In this document: positions 34,328-43,150 of the stretch, in pieces
Position numbering within the stretch: the stretch's first letter is position 1
Layout: each line of letters opens with the position of its first letter
Source: Massospora cicadina
Taxonomy: Eukaryota; Entomophthoromycota; Entomophthoromycetes; Entomophthorales; Entomophthoraceae
Reading direction: 5' to 3'
Assembly: GCA_022478985.1 (NCBI GenBank)
Contig: JAKSZP010008044.1
Location: 1 to 64,000 of the forward strand
Length of the DNA stretch: 64,000 nt
Notes under the pieces: model-generated
Databases searched by the model: none
What the model was told of the DNA's origin: nothing
The model's input: only the letters and a program-made list of their open reading frames with translations
Program-made: the position numbers and the translations under genes

Positions 34328-35480
34328 ATGGCTGAATTAAGGAACTTAACTGACATGGAAAAGTCTCAAGTCCAGAATTTATTTCAAAAATACCAGGAAA
34401 TATTTGAAAAAGATGATTTTGACTTAGGTTGTGCAAAAATTTTAATACACACAATTGACACAAATGACCATGACCCCATCTGGCTACGGCCAATTAGACA
34501 TTTGAAAGCAGCAGAAGAATTCGTTTTCAAAGAGATAAAAGAACTTCTAGCTCGTGGTTGGGACCATCTAGTACTAAAAAAAGAACTTCTAGCTCGTGGA
34601 ATGCTGGTCCCATCAAAGAGCCCTTGGGCTGCCCCAATTTTAATAGTAAAAAAGAAGGATGGGAGCATTTAGGTCATCATTGATTATCAAAAATTAAACA
34701 ACATCACCAAAAAGGATACTTATCCCCTCCCACGTATTGACAACGCCTTAGATCAACTTGGAAGCGCAAAGTTCTTTTCAGCTATAAACCTAATAAGCGG
34801 ATATTGGCATATCAATATGCCCAAAGAGGAGCGCGAAAAATGCGCCAACATAACTCAAGAGGGCCTATTCCATCCAACAAGGATGCCACAAGGACTTTGC
34901 AATGCCCCAGCTACGTTTCAAAGAGCGGTGGACATGATCCTTGAGAATTTAAAATTATCTTGTGTGTTGGTTTATTTGGACAATATAAATGTCTTTACCC
35001 GCACCTTCGCCAACCACCTGGAACATCTAGAAGCAGTTTTTAAGAGACTAGCGGCTGAAAATCTGAAAATCAAACCCTGGAAGTGCCAATTCTTCAAAGA
35101 CCAATTGGAATATCTTGGGTTTGTTATTAATAAGGAAGAACTCTAACCCCAGCCATCCATACTGGATGCAATATCAAAGATAAAATGCCCAAATCTAAGT
35201 GCAATATACAGGTTTTCCTGGGAATAATTGGTTATCATTGCCAATTCATTGCCAATTTTGCACAAATTGGAGAGCCATTGTTTCATCTGCTTAAGGACAA
35301 GGTCATATTTAACTGGAATCAGGCCTGTCAAGAGGCATTCAATCAGCTCCAATCATCCCTAATAACAGCCCCAGTCCTCCAATATCCTGATTTTGAGTGT
35401 GACTTTATCATCCAAACTGATGCATTGCTTACAGCAGTTGGAGCCGTTTTGTCTCAAAATAGGGGAGAATGGTGAGGAAC
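34328..35480 (+). pseudogene. Element D reverse transcriptase
   Basis: Open pieces 34328-34672, 34817-35146 and 35185-35475 cover RT from fingers to thumb: S-P-W-A-A-P-I-L-I-V-K-K-K-D-G-S, a TAG, V-I-I-D-Y-Q-K-L-N, F-S-A-I-N-L-I-S-G-Y-W (first catalytic Asp now Asn), T-R-M-P-Q-G-L-C-N-A-P-A-T-F-Q, and Y-L-D-N-I-N-V-F at 34973-34990 in place of Y-x-D-D. The thumb has F-K-D-Q-L-E-Y-L-G-F-V-I. A 42-bp in-frame addition in the fingers (34541-34582) duplicates K-E-L-L-A-R-G. The enzyme would be inactive. Confidence 0.9.
34541..34599 (+). mobile_element. 25-bp micro-insertion with 17-bp target duplication, in D's RT
   Basis: GAACTTCTAGCTCGTGG occurs at 34541-34557 and 34583-34599. The 25-bp insert between them (34558-34582) ends GACCATCTAGTACTAAAAAA. 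Insert plus one target copy is 42 bp, so the RT frame stays open with 14 extra codons. Elements A and B lack the addition at this position of the fingers. Confidence 0.9.
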
Positions 35481-35800
35481 ACCCAGTTGCCTTTGCTAGT
35501 CAGACCTTAAACGTCCACAAATGGAACTAAATGGTGACATAACAGGAATGTTTGGCGGTCATATATGCCTGCAAGCAATTTTGGGTTTATCTTCATGACA
35601 CTCACTTTACAGTTGTTACAGACCATTCATCCCTAAGATGGATGAACAATTTGAAGGAACCTAAGGGCTGATTAGCGCGGTGGGCGCTAAAAACTTCAAG
35701 CCTATAATTACACAATTAAACATTGTGCAGGAGTGAAGCACTAAAATGCCAACTGCCTAACCCGTTTATCTACAATCGCCATTGTCAGTTTGGCCACTGA
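35380..35800 (+). pseudogene. Element D RNase H remnant
   Basis: F-I-I-Q-T-D-A-L-L-T-A-V-G-A-V-L-S-Q carries the first RNase H Asp. After a frameshift and stops come E-H-P-V-A-F-A-S-Q-T-L, C-K-Q-F-W-V-Y-L, V-V-T-D-H-S-S-L-R-W and L-A-R-W-A-L. The landmarks run through 35.7 kb in mixed frames. Confidence 0.75.
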
Positions 35801-35949
35801 TGAGCTATTTCAAAAGATGGTCAGTGGAGAATTCCAGGATGAGCCTGAATCCATTCAAAAATTACTCATGGATCTATAGAAAAACACTTCGATTGAAAAT
35901 GGGGTACTGTAAAAATTAATTGAGGGAAAAAAGGTTATTTTTTCATGAC

Positions 35950-37010
35950 CCTCAGCCTGAAAAGACCTAATAATGGCAGCGCATAAGACCATAGGTCATG
36001 GTGGATTTAAGATGACAAAGGAACATCTTAAATTGTACTACTACTGGGAGTCAATGCACTTTGATATCCAGGAAACACTGGAGTGTTGTGCTGAATGCCA
36101 AGGCAAAAAACCGTTCCAAAAAAGCACATGTTACCAGCTTGTTTGGCCCAAGTTTGCTTGGCATACCATATCAATAGATGTTGTCAGACCACTTCCCACT
36201 AGCAACTATAAGGCCAAATACATCATTGTGGCTATTGACCACTTAACTAAGTGAGTTGAAGTCAAGGCGATTTGGGAAGTAGGTGCAACAACCACGGCTA
36301 AGTTTATCCTTGAGAATGTTATCCACAAGCATGGTTGCCCGCAGGTTACTCTGAATGATAAAGGAACTAATTTTATAGCCAACGTAATTACAAAGCTTAA
36401 CCAGCTGATGGGAGTAAAAGGTGTACTCTCTGTTTCCTACCATCCTGAGACAGATGGAACATTTGAGCGCGTAAATGGGACACTTGTGAATATTGTATGG
36501 AAGTTAACCTCAAACAAACCATCTGAATGGAGTACATTCCTAAGCTCGTCCATGTTTGCTTACAACATTTCGTATCACTTGGTCACAAAGTTGTCAACTT
36601 TCCAGGTCTTTTATGGAAGACATCCGGCCCTACCATCACTGCTTTATTCAGTCCTAGAAGATCCTGGTGAAAGCAGTCATCCTCAATACGTCAAGAAGCT
36701 TGCCAAAACCTTAATTAAGTTGCAAGCTCAAGCCTTAGACAACAGTTTTGCTGTTAAAGAGGCCCAACACGAAAAGGATTTAAAAGGTCAATAGAATTGG
36801 CCAAATTCAAAGTTGGTGAAGAGGTACTATTCTGTAACACACATGGATTAGGCAATTACAGAAGTTAAGTCGCATTTGGGTTGGCCAATTTATGATTATT
36901 GAGAAAATGTTGAGGTTTGTTTATACCATCAAAGAGGTTAAAAAAGGCCATATTTATAATTGAGTCCATGCAAAATTCCTAATGAAGTTTAGGAAAAGGG
37001 CAAAAATATG
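35950..37010 (+). pseudogene. Element D integrase, catalytic residues intact
   Basis: Amino end: H-x4-H in A-H-K-T-I-G-H-G-G and C-x2-C in C-C-A-E-C give the zinc-binding HHCC. Core: S-I-D-V-V (first Asp), then one TGA, L-N-D-K-G-T-N-F (second Asp), and exactly 35 residues later the Glu of F-E-R-V-N, a D,D-35-E triad. The frame 36408-36794 continues through F-A-Y-N-I-S and Y-G-R-H-P-A-L-P to a Lys/Gln-rich region. It then shifts into a carboxy-terminal domain ending near 36.98 kb. It is the least damaged catalytic domain in the window, though stops still break it. Confidence 0.88.
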
Positions 37011-37018
37011 ATTAAATA

Positions 37019-37050
37019 CATATATATATACATATGTATATATATACATA
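37019..37050. repeat. TA-rich microsatellite
   Basis: A TATATA/CATATG alternating run just after the integrase of D. No coding content is apparent from here to the polypurine tract at 37440. Confidence 0.8.
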
Positions 37051-37439
37051 GTTAAAAAGAGAAAAATAATATATATTACAAAAAATAAATGAATTGGTAA
37101 AATTAAGTGCTTAATTGAGGTTTTTATTCTTCCGCTTCAAGGGGGAGGTGCCTCAGTACCAGATTCCTCATTCCCATGTGCCAATTTGGCCCAATGTAGC
37201 TTCTGAATGAAAAAAACAGGGCCAAATAGATGTCATTAAAGTTGATAAAAAAATAAGATACTCCAACGGAGACTCTTAAAGTATTATTAAATACATACCC
37301 ATACAAAATGTTTGGCTCAACTAATTGAAATGAGACTTTATTTGGGATAAAGAGCAGCGATAAAATTACAATATGAAGAAGAGGCGTTGTTACCAAATAT
37401 TGAGGAGAAAATTGGGAAACTCAGGGTTTATATTACAAT

Positions 37440-37453
37440 CAATTGGGGGGAAA
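37440..37453 (+). other. Element D polypurine tract
   Basis: CAATTGGGGGGAAA ends one base before the 3' LTR start. Confidence 0.8.
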
Positions 37454-38660
37454 TATTAGATTTTAATGGTTTACTCAAAAATAAACCCTTCAAGAAAACC
37501 ATAAAAGCTGATATATTGCTCCCATTGATGGATCCTTTGATCCTTCCTGATTTATCTGCATAACTAGATTTATCCCAAAACCGCCTCAAATGTACTTAAA
37601 TCATCCCATTTATTGTAGCTAATAATAGCTATGATATAATTACTTTATGGCCAATTATGGGAACCACTTGGGTGAACCAAATGAATCTATGGCACAAACT
37701 TTATTGCAATTATGAATTTAATGCAAATATGATAAATTAATAATAATTTTATGTATGCCAATCACTGTAATTGGCATGATAGTACTTACATATGGACTTC
37801 CCAATTAGGGTGTACCAAGTACTATCAAGAGGGCTACCAACGTCCCATTTAAGGGTGCGTCTTTATTTGAATCCATATATTCTTTTCCATCAATTGTTGT
37901 ATTTTGTCAGCTGTATGATGAAATGATAGTACTTGCACATGGACGGCCCAAATAGGGAGTACCTAGTACTATTGAGAGGCCTACCAACGTCCCAATTAGG
38001 GGTGCATCATTATTCAAATTCATATATTCTTTTCCCCCACATATTGTATTTCGTCAGCTGTATGATGAAATGTAATCAAGCTGAATGAAAGGCAAATATA
38101 CACCGCTGAGGTGCTAATATTATGCCTAAAATCTTCCTAATTATGAGAGTAGTAGTGCCTCCAATTAGGCTGAAACAATTGTGATTAAGTTAAACTAAGG
38201 GCTGAATTAACTTGGGGATATTTTAATAACCACTTCCATAATCCATAGCGGATTGGCACGGTTTTAATTAACTTATCTAATAGATGAGTATGGCCAGGAG
38301 ATGTCCTAGAGGTATAAAATACTGGCGCCTGGCCCTAAAATAAAAGCATCATCTTTCCATATCTTCATATTTTTGTCTTATATCTTCTTATCTTAATTTG
38401 ATCTTCATATTAAGAGTATAGACAAGAATTCAGGGGAGTTTGTCATAATTACCTGTGTATGGAGAGTTCCCAATTAGAGAGGAAAATTACCCTAGAAGAG
38501 ACCAAGAGAATCAGATATTATTGTTTATCTTTGTGAGCTTCCAAACGGTTAGGAAATACCATAAGACACATAGCATATTCGAGGATTTATTGGCCAAAAC
38601 TCTTCCTAACTAGCAAAACAGGATACATTTAATAAGCGAGCTAATCCTCAAAGACTCACA
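37454..38660 (+). repeat. Element D 3' LTR
   Basis: 1207 bp. The terminal TG is mutated to TA, and it ends ACTCACA, followed by GACCT. It matches the 5' LTR with about 25 differences, several clustered near the 'cagatact/cagatatt' site at 38.51 kb. Confidence 0.95.
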
Positions 38661-39130
38661 GACCTACTTCGCACTTGCCTCACCTTAGTGCTGATACTCA
38701 TGTATTTGAATTTTGATAACACATTTTTTAATTCCAATAGACGTTTTACCCTTCTATAGGGGACATGAAATACCAGCTCACCAAGAAAGAAGTAGAGAAT
38801 CCCATAGCCTAATTCAGCCAGAATTTAGATGTGCACAAGCATAATTACACCGTGCCCAAGAGAGAATGTTTATCATTGATCTACGCATGCAATTAGTTTA
38901 GAGTCTAATTTCCTGGAGTGAATTTCAAGGTGGTAACTGTTCACTTATTCCTCAGATGGCTACAGAACCTTAAGGAGCTAGAAGGATGACTAGCCCATTG
39001 AGCGCTGAGGTTACAGGCGTACATCTTTGAGATTAAGCACCAGACCAGTGCAAACACCAGAACGCTGATAAGATGCCTTGGACCCCACCATTATGTTGAA
39101 TTACAGTATAGCAGATAACCTTTACAGCAA
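38661..39130 (+). pseudogene. Element C RNase H remnant
   Basis: C resumes after D. Y-F-S-Q-N-L-style wording (A-stop-F-S-Q-N-L-D-V-H-K-H-N-Y-T-V), K-R-E-C-L-S-L-I-Y-A-C, F-L-R-W-L-Q-N-L-K-E-L-E and A-L-R-L-Q-A-Y-I-F-E-I-K-H define the domain between 38.77 and 39.05 kb. Many Trp and Gln codons are now stops. Confidence 0.7.
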
Positions 39131-39239
39131 AATGATTATCCAAAAATACAATAACAAAATTGAAGAGGTATAATGCTTTCTGGATTGACTTATGAAAAAC
39201 ACCATTGTTAATAACGAAAAACTTTTAAGAACTATAGAA

Positions 39240-40340
39240 GGTTGCATATAACTTATACCACAACCAATCAAGCGTGAAGATCTGATCCTCAGGGCCACAA
39301 AGCCAGGAGACATAGGTAATTTAAAAAACGAGCAAACAACTGAAACAGCACTACCATTGGGATTTAATGCACTTTATTATCCATGAGGCTATTAGCTACT
39401 GCAAGGAGTTCCAAGCAGAAGTAAAGTACCACAAAAGCACTTCCTATCAATTGGTTAATCAAAACTTCACCTTATATATTATGTCAATTGACATTGTGGG
39501 ACTGTTAACCGCCAGTTGATAACATTTTCAAATACATTGTAGTGGCCATTGACCACTTAAAATTGATTTAGAGCAAAACAATCAGAGATCTGGGGGCTGT
39601 AACAACTGCCAAATCCAATTTAATGAATCTCATTTGTAAACACAGGTACTTCCAATTCTTTCTAACGAACAAAGGTACTAACTTCACATCCCAGTTGATT
39701 GCCAAGCTTAAAAAATTGTTGGGGGTTCACGGGGTCCTATTGATGCCCTATCACCCAAACTTAATGGTTTGGTGGAGCGGCCAACACTATTTTGGAATCC
39801 TACAAAAATTGACGTTGGGAAGACTGTCCAGTTGGAACCTCTTTCAACCTTCCACATATTTGCATATTATAGGAATTTCACTTGTCCATGAGAAGATTTT
39901 TTCAACTCCTGTATGGGAGACAGCCCACAAAGTCTACAATCCTATACTCCTGCATTTGTGGAGAGGGAATGACTCTAAGTTAATAATTACATATCCTCAA
40001 CAATGGGGACCACTTAGTGCTAAAAATATCCTCACCCATATGCTGGTCCAGCTCCAAACCAAGGCTTACTTTAAAGTGATGGACCAGAAGATGAGATGTA
40101 GGAGTGCAAATATTTGATTTCCACCATTTTCAATGCCTCAGCATAGGGGGTGGGTGATTTAACTACAATAACCATGGGTTTGACAAAACAAGTAAGCTTA
40201 AACACATCTGGAAGGTCCATTTGAGATTGTAGAGAAGGTTTCAACCAGTACATACACGCTCAAGGACACCATCAAAGGGCACGTCATCATTAGAGTATAC
40301 ACTAAATCCTTAAAGCAATTCCAGCAGGGCGCCAAATCGC
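39240..40340 (+). pseudogene. Element C integrase remnant
   Basis: The core begins M-S-I-D-I-V-G-L-L-T near 39.48 kb. The second motif F-L-T-N-K-G-T-N-F-T (39.66 kb) has Asn in place of Asp. In a shifted frame, L-N-G-L-V-E-R keeps the Glu near 39.77 kb. Carboxy-terminal wording V-Q-L-Q-T-K-A-Y lies at 40.05 kb. A 164-codon open frame at 39623-40117 covers much of it, but the catalytic site is lost. Confidence 0.7.
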
Positions 40341-40994
40341 CAATCACCACCAACCAATAGCGAAGCTGCCAGCTGTAGGCAATTAGTTAGTCCCCCTATG
40401 TTTGGGAAAGTAAGAGAAGTGTATTAAGTTTTGGGTTAAATCATACAACATTGGCTCCAGTAATAATACCCCAAATGACCTATATACCTCACAGCTACTC
40501 AGACCACCTTGACCCACTATCTGTGTCCATCAGAAGATTATTTTTATTGATCTGCCATCATATAATTCCGTTATTATTTTCTGGCCTAGAAACTTAGTAC
40601 CACAAACTAATTCTCCATATGACCCTAATTTTCATTAGACCATTTTACCATCAATTTGTTGAAAAAATCCAATGACTTAGACCAGATGCATTACCATCAG
40701 TCAAAAGATTGCCAGAACTACCCAGAAAAATTTTCCATAAACTTCCCAGCTGATTAATGTCCACAATACCCTAAAGAAGATGTACCTGATCTTTTTATCT
40801 TAATGACCACTATACCACTGTGAAGGCATCAAGGGCCTACTATTGGTTCAAAAATGGGAAACATAAAAGTTTTGTGGACCTAATAGAAGGCTGACACAAC
40901 ACTATCTATATTTCACTTTGATACTCAAATTGAAGCAAAATTCATATTTTTAAAAATTACAAAAACAACCAATCAATTGAGCCAAAACTTACCG

Positions 40995-41832
40995 ATGTCA
41001 ATGCAATCAATGCCTGCTGCCCCAGCTTGGGGTGGTGGTGCGCCATCATCTGACATCTTTTGGCCGCCGCTGAAGCGCGCCTGGGCTGGCTCTGATAGCC
41101 CTCCCAACGATACCAAGCGTTATGTCCCCCTCAGGACTTGGCCCACCACCTTGCAAGCTCTCAGGTGGTGCTCCAGAGCCCTTTGGTGCTCCCACGGAGC
41201 AATTTGCATTTTGGCCTCTGGGTTGAACATGGGAATCTTTTCCCATATGCAAGTGCGGCCATAATCAAGATGGCCATGGTGGTTTTCAAACCTGCCAGCT
41301 TTATCGACTTCCACCCCTATAAGGGGTGCTTCAACCTCAGCTTCCACTCAGAAGCCAATGCAGCAGCAGCAGTCAAGCTGCAATTGATTTACAAAAAAAT
41401 TCTGCTCCCCACCATTCACACCTGGCTCCTGGATGAGGCCACTTTGGCGGTCCAGTTCGCCAGGTTGCCCTCTTTTCTTTCCCCCAAACGCCTATGCCAT
41501 GAGCTTATGGAGGGTTTGGCCATTTATGGTGCAGACCTCATGTTGCAGTTTGTGGTTCCCAATGAGGCAGATCAGTTGGTAGGGCCTCACACCTTTACAA
41601 CAATCTGTCCATTTCATCGCAACTCTCACCTCATGATTCCCCCCTGCACTGTGATCAGATCCACCCCTGATCATCCATTCTGGGCGTGCATCAAAAATGA
41701 TGCACCATTTGCCCCTTGTGCTTCAAGCTTGACCACTCAAAGTGCAAGTGCCCTGCAGTTGCTGCTTCTGCTGCGTCTGCCACTCAGGGCTTGGGCGCCA
41801 CCCCAGCGGCTGCCTCACCCCAATTTTATTAA
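40995..41832 (+). pseudogene. Retroposon ORF1: RRM-like plus CCHC protein, two frameshifts
   Basis: Starts at ATG 40995 (M-S-M-Q-S-M-P-A-A-P) with a Pro/Ala/Ser-rich lead, shifts frame near 41.13 kb, and continues through a 200-residue middle region. This contains F-K-P-A-S-F-I-D-F-H-P-Y-K-G-C-F and A-V-Q-F-A-R-L-P-S-F-L-S-P-K-R-L, a pattern like the nucleic-acid-binding ORF1 domain of LINE elements. After a second shift near 41.70 kb, C-P-L-C-F-K-L-D-H-S-K-C-K-C (41710-41751) is a perfect CX2CX4HX4C knuckle, followed by an Ala-rich tail and TAA at 41830. It would coat the element RNA. A decayed homologue lies at 45.6-46.3 kb. Confidence 0.7.
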
Positions 41833-41959
41833 ATGGGGCTCAATCCTCCTGCCCCCAACATCAGGGAATTCTGGCGCTGCTTCAAAAGCAGCAGCCAATC
41901 AAAATTTAAATTTTTTTTAAAATTTTTGAAAATTCAATTGGATTATGGAATCCTAATTG

Positions 41960-42691
41960 ATGGCTGAACCAGATTCTGCTGAGCTGCCATGGTTGACAGC
42001 ACATGGACAATCAGCTCTGGCCACAGCCCCAATTCCTGTGGCTGGCCCAGTGCTGGCCAAATCCAATCCATTTGAGGCTCTTAAATGGATTGAGGAGGAT
42101 GGATGGCCGTGCCACGTGAAACCTGATTTTGCTTTGGAGGAGTTCTTTGTTGACCCTCCCAAATCACATTCACGCCATTTTCATCCAAAAAACAGGTTTC
42201 CCATTTATAAAAATATCAGCAATATGGCAGTTGTGGCTGCAGCTGCCCCGGCCAATACCCTCCTCCGCCAGCAACTCCATGGGGCAATGGAGCCCCTTAT
42301 CAAGGGTATTCCTATCCCCAATTTTCCTCATGATTTTGAGGAAGATGTGAAGTATAAAATTGAGGAGCTTGTTTTCAGTGCGAGCCATGCTTGCATTGAT
42401 GCAGCAAAAACTTCTCTTTTCAACCCCAATTATCCCAAGACCTGCTGGCGCATCAAGTCATTTACTTGTGTGCCAGCTCTTATCATTTTTGATGAGCATC
42501 AACTTTCTCAATACATTGAGGTGATAGACACCTCTGGCCTCATTAATGATGAAAACCCCCAACTATACCTCCTTATGCCCCATGTCGCTGATGCTCCCAC
42601 CCCAATGCTGTCCGCCATAGTCCGCCAGCTAAAGTGGGCGCCAGACAAAAGTTTCCCCAAAGCCTCCTCACCATCTGATATGGTTTCCTAG
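41960..42691 (+). CDS. Retroposon second ORF, unknown function
   Basis: An uninterrupted frame of 243 codons from ATG 41960 (M-A-E-P-D-S-A-E-L-P) to TAG at 42689. It begins 127 bp after ORF1. Features are an Ala/Pro-rich start, a W-I-E-E-D-G-W-P-C-H stretch, a central N-M-A-V-V-A-A-A-A-P segment and a carboxy half of mixed composition. I recognise no domain; there is no YxDD, no endonuclease motif and no Cys/His cluster. It could be the carboxy-terminal part of an ancestral ORF1, or a separate protein. Being fully open next to a frameshifted ORF1 is notable. Confidence 0.55.
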   Translation: MAEPDSAELPWLTAHGQSALATAPIPVAGPVLAKSNPFEALKWIEEDGWPCHVKPDFALEEFFVDPPKSHSRHFHPKNRFPIYKNISNMAVVAAAAPANTLLRQQLHGAMEPLIKGIPIPNFPHDFEEDVKYKIEELVFSASHACIDAAKTSLFNPNYPKTCWRIKSFTCVPALIIFDEHQLSQYIEVIDTSGLINDENPQLYLLMPHVADAPTPMLSAIVRQLKWAPDKSFPKASSPSDMVS

Positions 42692-43150
42692 GCTGATAAC
42701 CTAGGGGCTATATTAGAATTTTTTTAATTTATGATAATCCCTTTGTTTGGCCCATTTGTAAATAAAGATGCGTGGCAGCTCCCCCTTTTGGGTTGGCACC
42801 ACTAGTACTAAAAAAGAGAAGGCTGACACATGTTATTCGTTTCCAAAAACCCAGCTTATATATTGGAGAGGCCAAATTTTAGAAAGAAGAACACAACAAC
42901 AAATTTTTGGATACACTATTAATCAACCCATGACATCTTCAGAGGAACTCAGAGCTATAGTTCATGACAGATTTTTAACGCTAGAAATATCAAATAAGAT
43001 AAAAACAGAAACAAAAAATATACTCTCAATAAATCCTAACTTTAACCAACCTACATATAATTTTGAGGTATACTGTCTTCATAAAGCTATACCCAATTGA
43101 GTTTATATTTACCTGTGACAATTTTTTAAAGTTGTATTTCTGATTGCAAC

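Larger units (their letters stand above)
29579..38660 (+). mobile_element. Element D, youngest complete Ty3/gypsy element, in C
   Basis: A 9.1-kb plus-strand element with two 1.2-kb LTRs that differ at only about 25 positions (near 2 %), primer site, gag, zinc knuckle, protease, RT, RNase H, integrase and polypurine tract, flanked by the perfect 5-bp duplication GACCT. It is the best-preserved element and the best guide to the others. Even so, gag-pol has over a dozen stops, more than the LTR divergence suggests. Two tiny insertions with target duplications lie inside it, at 31.8 and 34.6 kb. Confidence 0.95.
40885..42830 (+). mobile_element. ORF1-bearing non-LTR-type retroposon with 14-bp target duplication
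   Basis: AGAAGGCTGACACA occurs perfectly at 40885-40898 and 42817-42830. The 1918-bp insert 40899-42816 is clearly G+C-richer than its host LTR, has more CpG, and has a 5' leader, two ORFs and a 3' untranslated end. That end has AATAAA-like 'taaataaag' near 42.76 kb and the terminus GGCACCACTAGTACTAAAAA. Long target duplication, A-tail and coding capacity fit target-primed reverse transcription. No RT or endonuclease domain is present, so it would need a partner, as ORF1-only LINE derivatives (HAL1 type in mammals) do. Confidence 0.8.
7792..43150 (+). mobile_element. Element C, outer Ty3/gypsy element split by nested insertions
   Basis: C is the host of the nest. Its own sequence is 7792-10588, about 26064-29573, 38661-40898 and 42831-43150. 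Read through those pieces, it has LTR, primer site, gag, zinc knuckle, protease, RT, RNase H, integrase, LTR, in Ty3/gypsy order. It is split by element A, element D and a 1.9-kb non-LTR-type insertion. Both LTRs are recognisable but strongly diverged, and every coding domain carries stops and frameshifts, so it is the oldest element of the nest. I could not find a matching target duplication (GTCCT left, CTGAG right). Confidence 0.75.
40420..43150 (+). repeat. Element C 3' LTR, split by a 1.9-kb insertion
   Basis: LTR parts are 40420-40898 and 42831-43150. The first begins TGTATTAAG after a purine-rich GGGAAAGTAAGAGAAG tract; the second ends GATTGCAACA. They align with 7792-8569 in order. 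The missing register between them is filled by the non-LTR-type insertion. Confidence 0.7.

Noticed and set aside
37124..37396. A 90-codon minus-strand frame with hydrophobic stretches
   Set aside because: It sits antisense in the short non-coding tail between D's integrase and polypurine tract, has no domain, and no counterpart was seen elsewhere.
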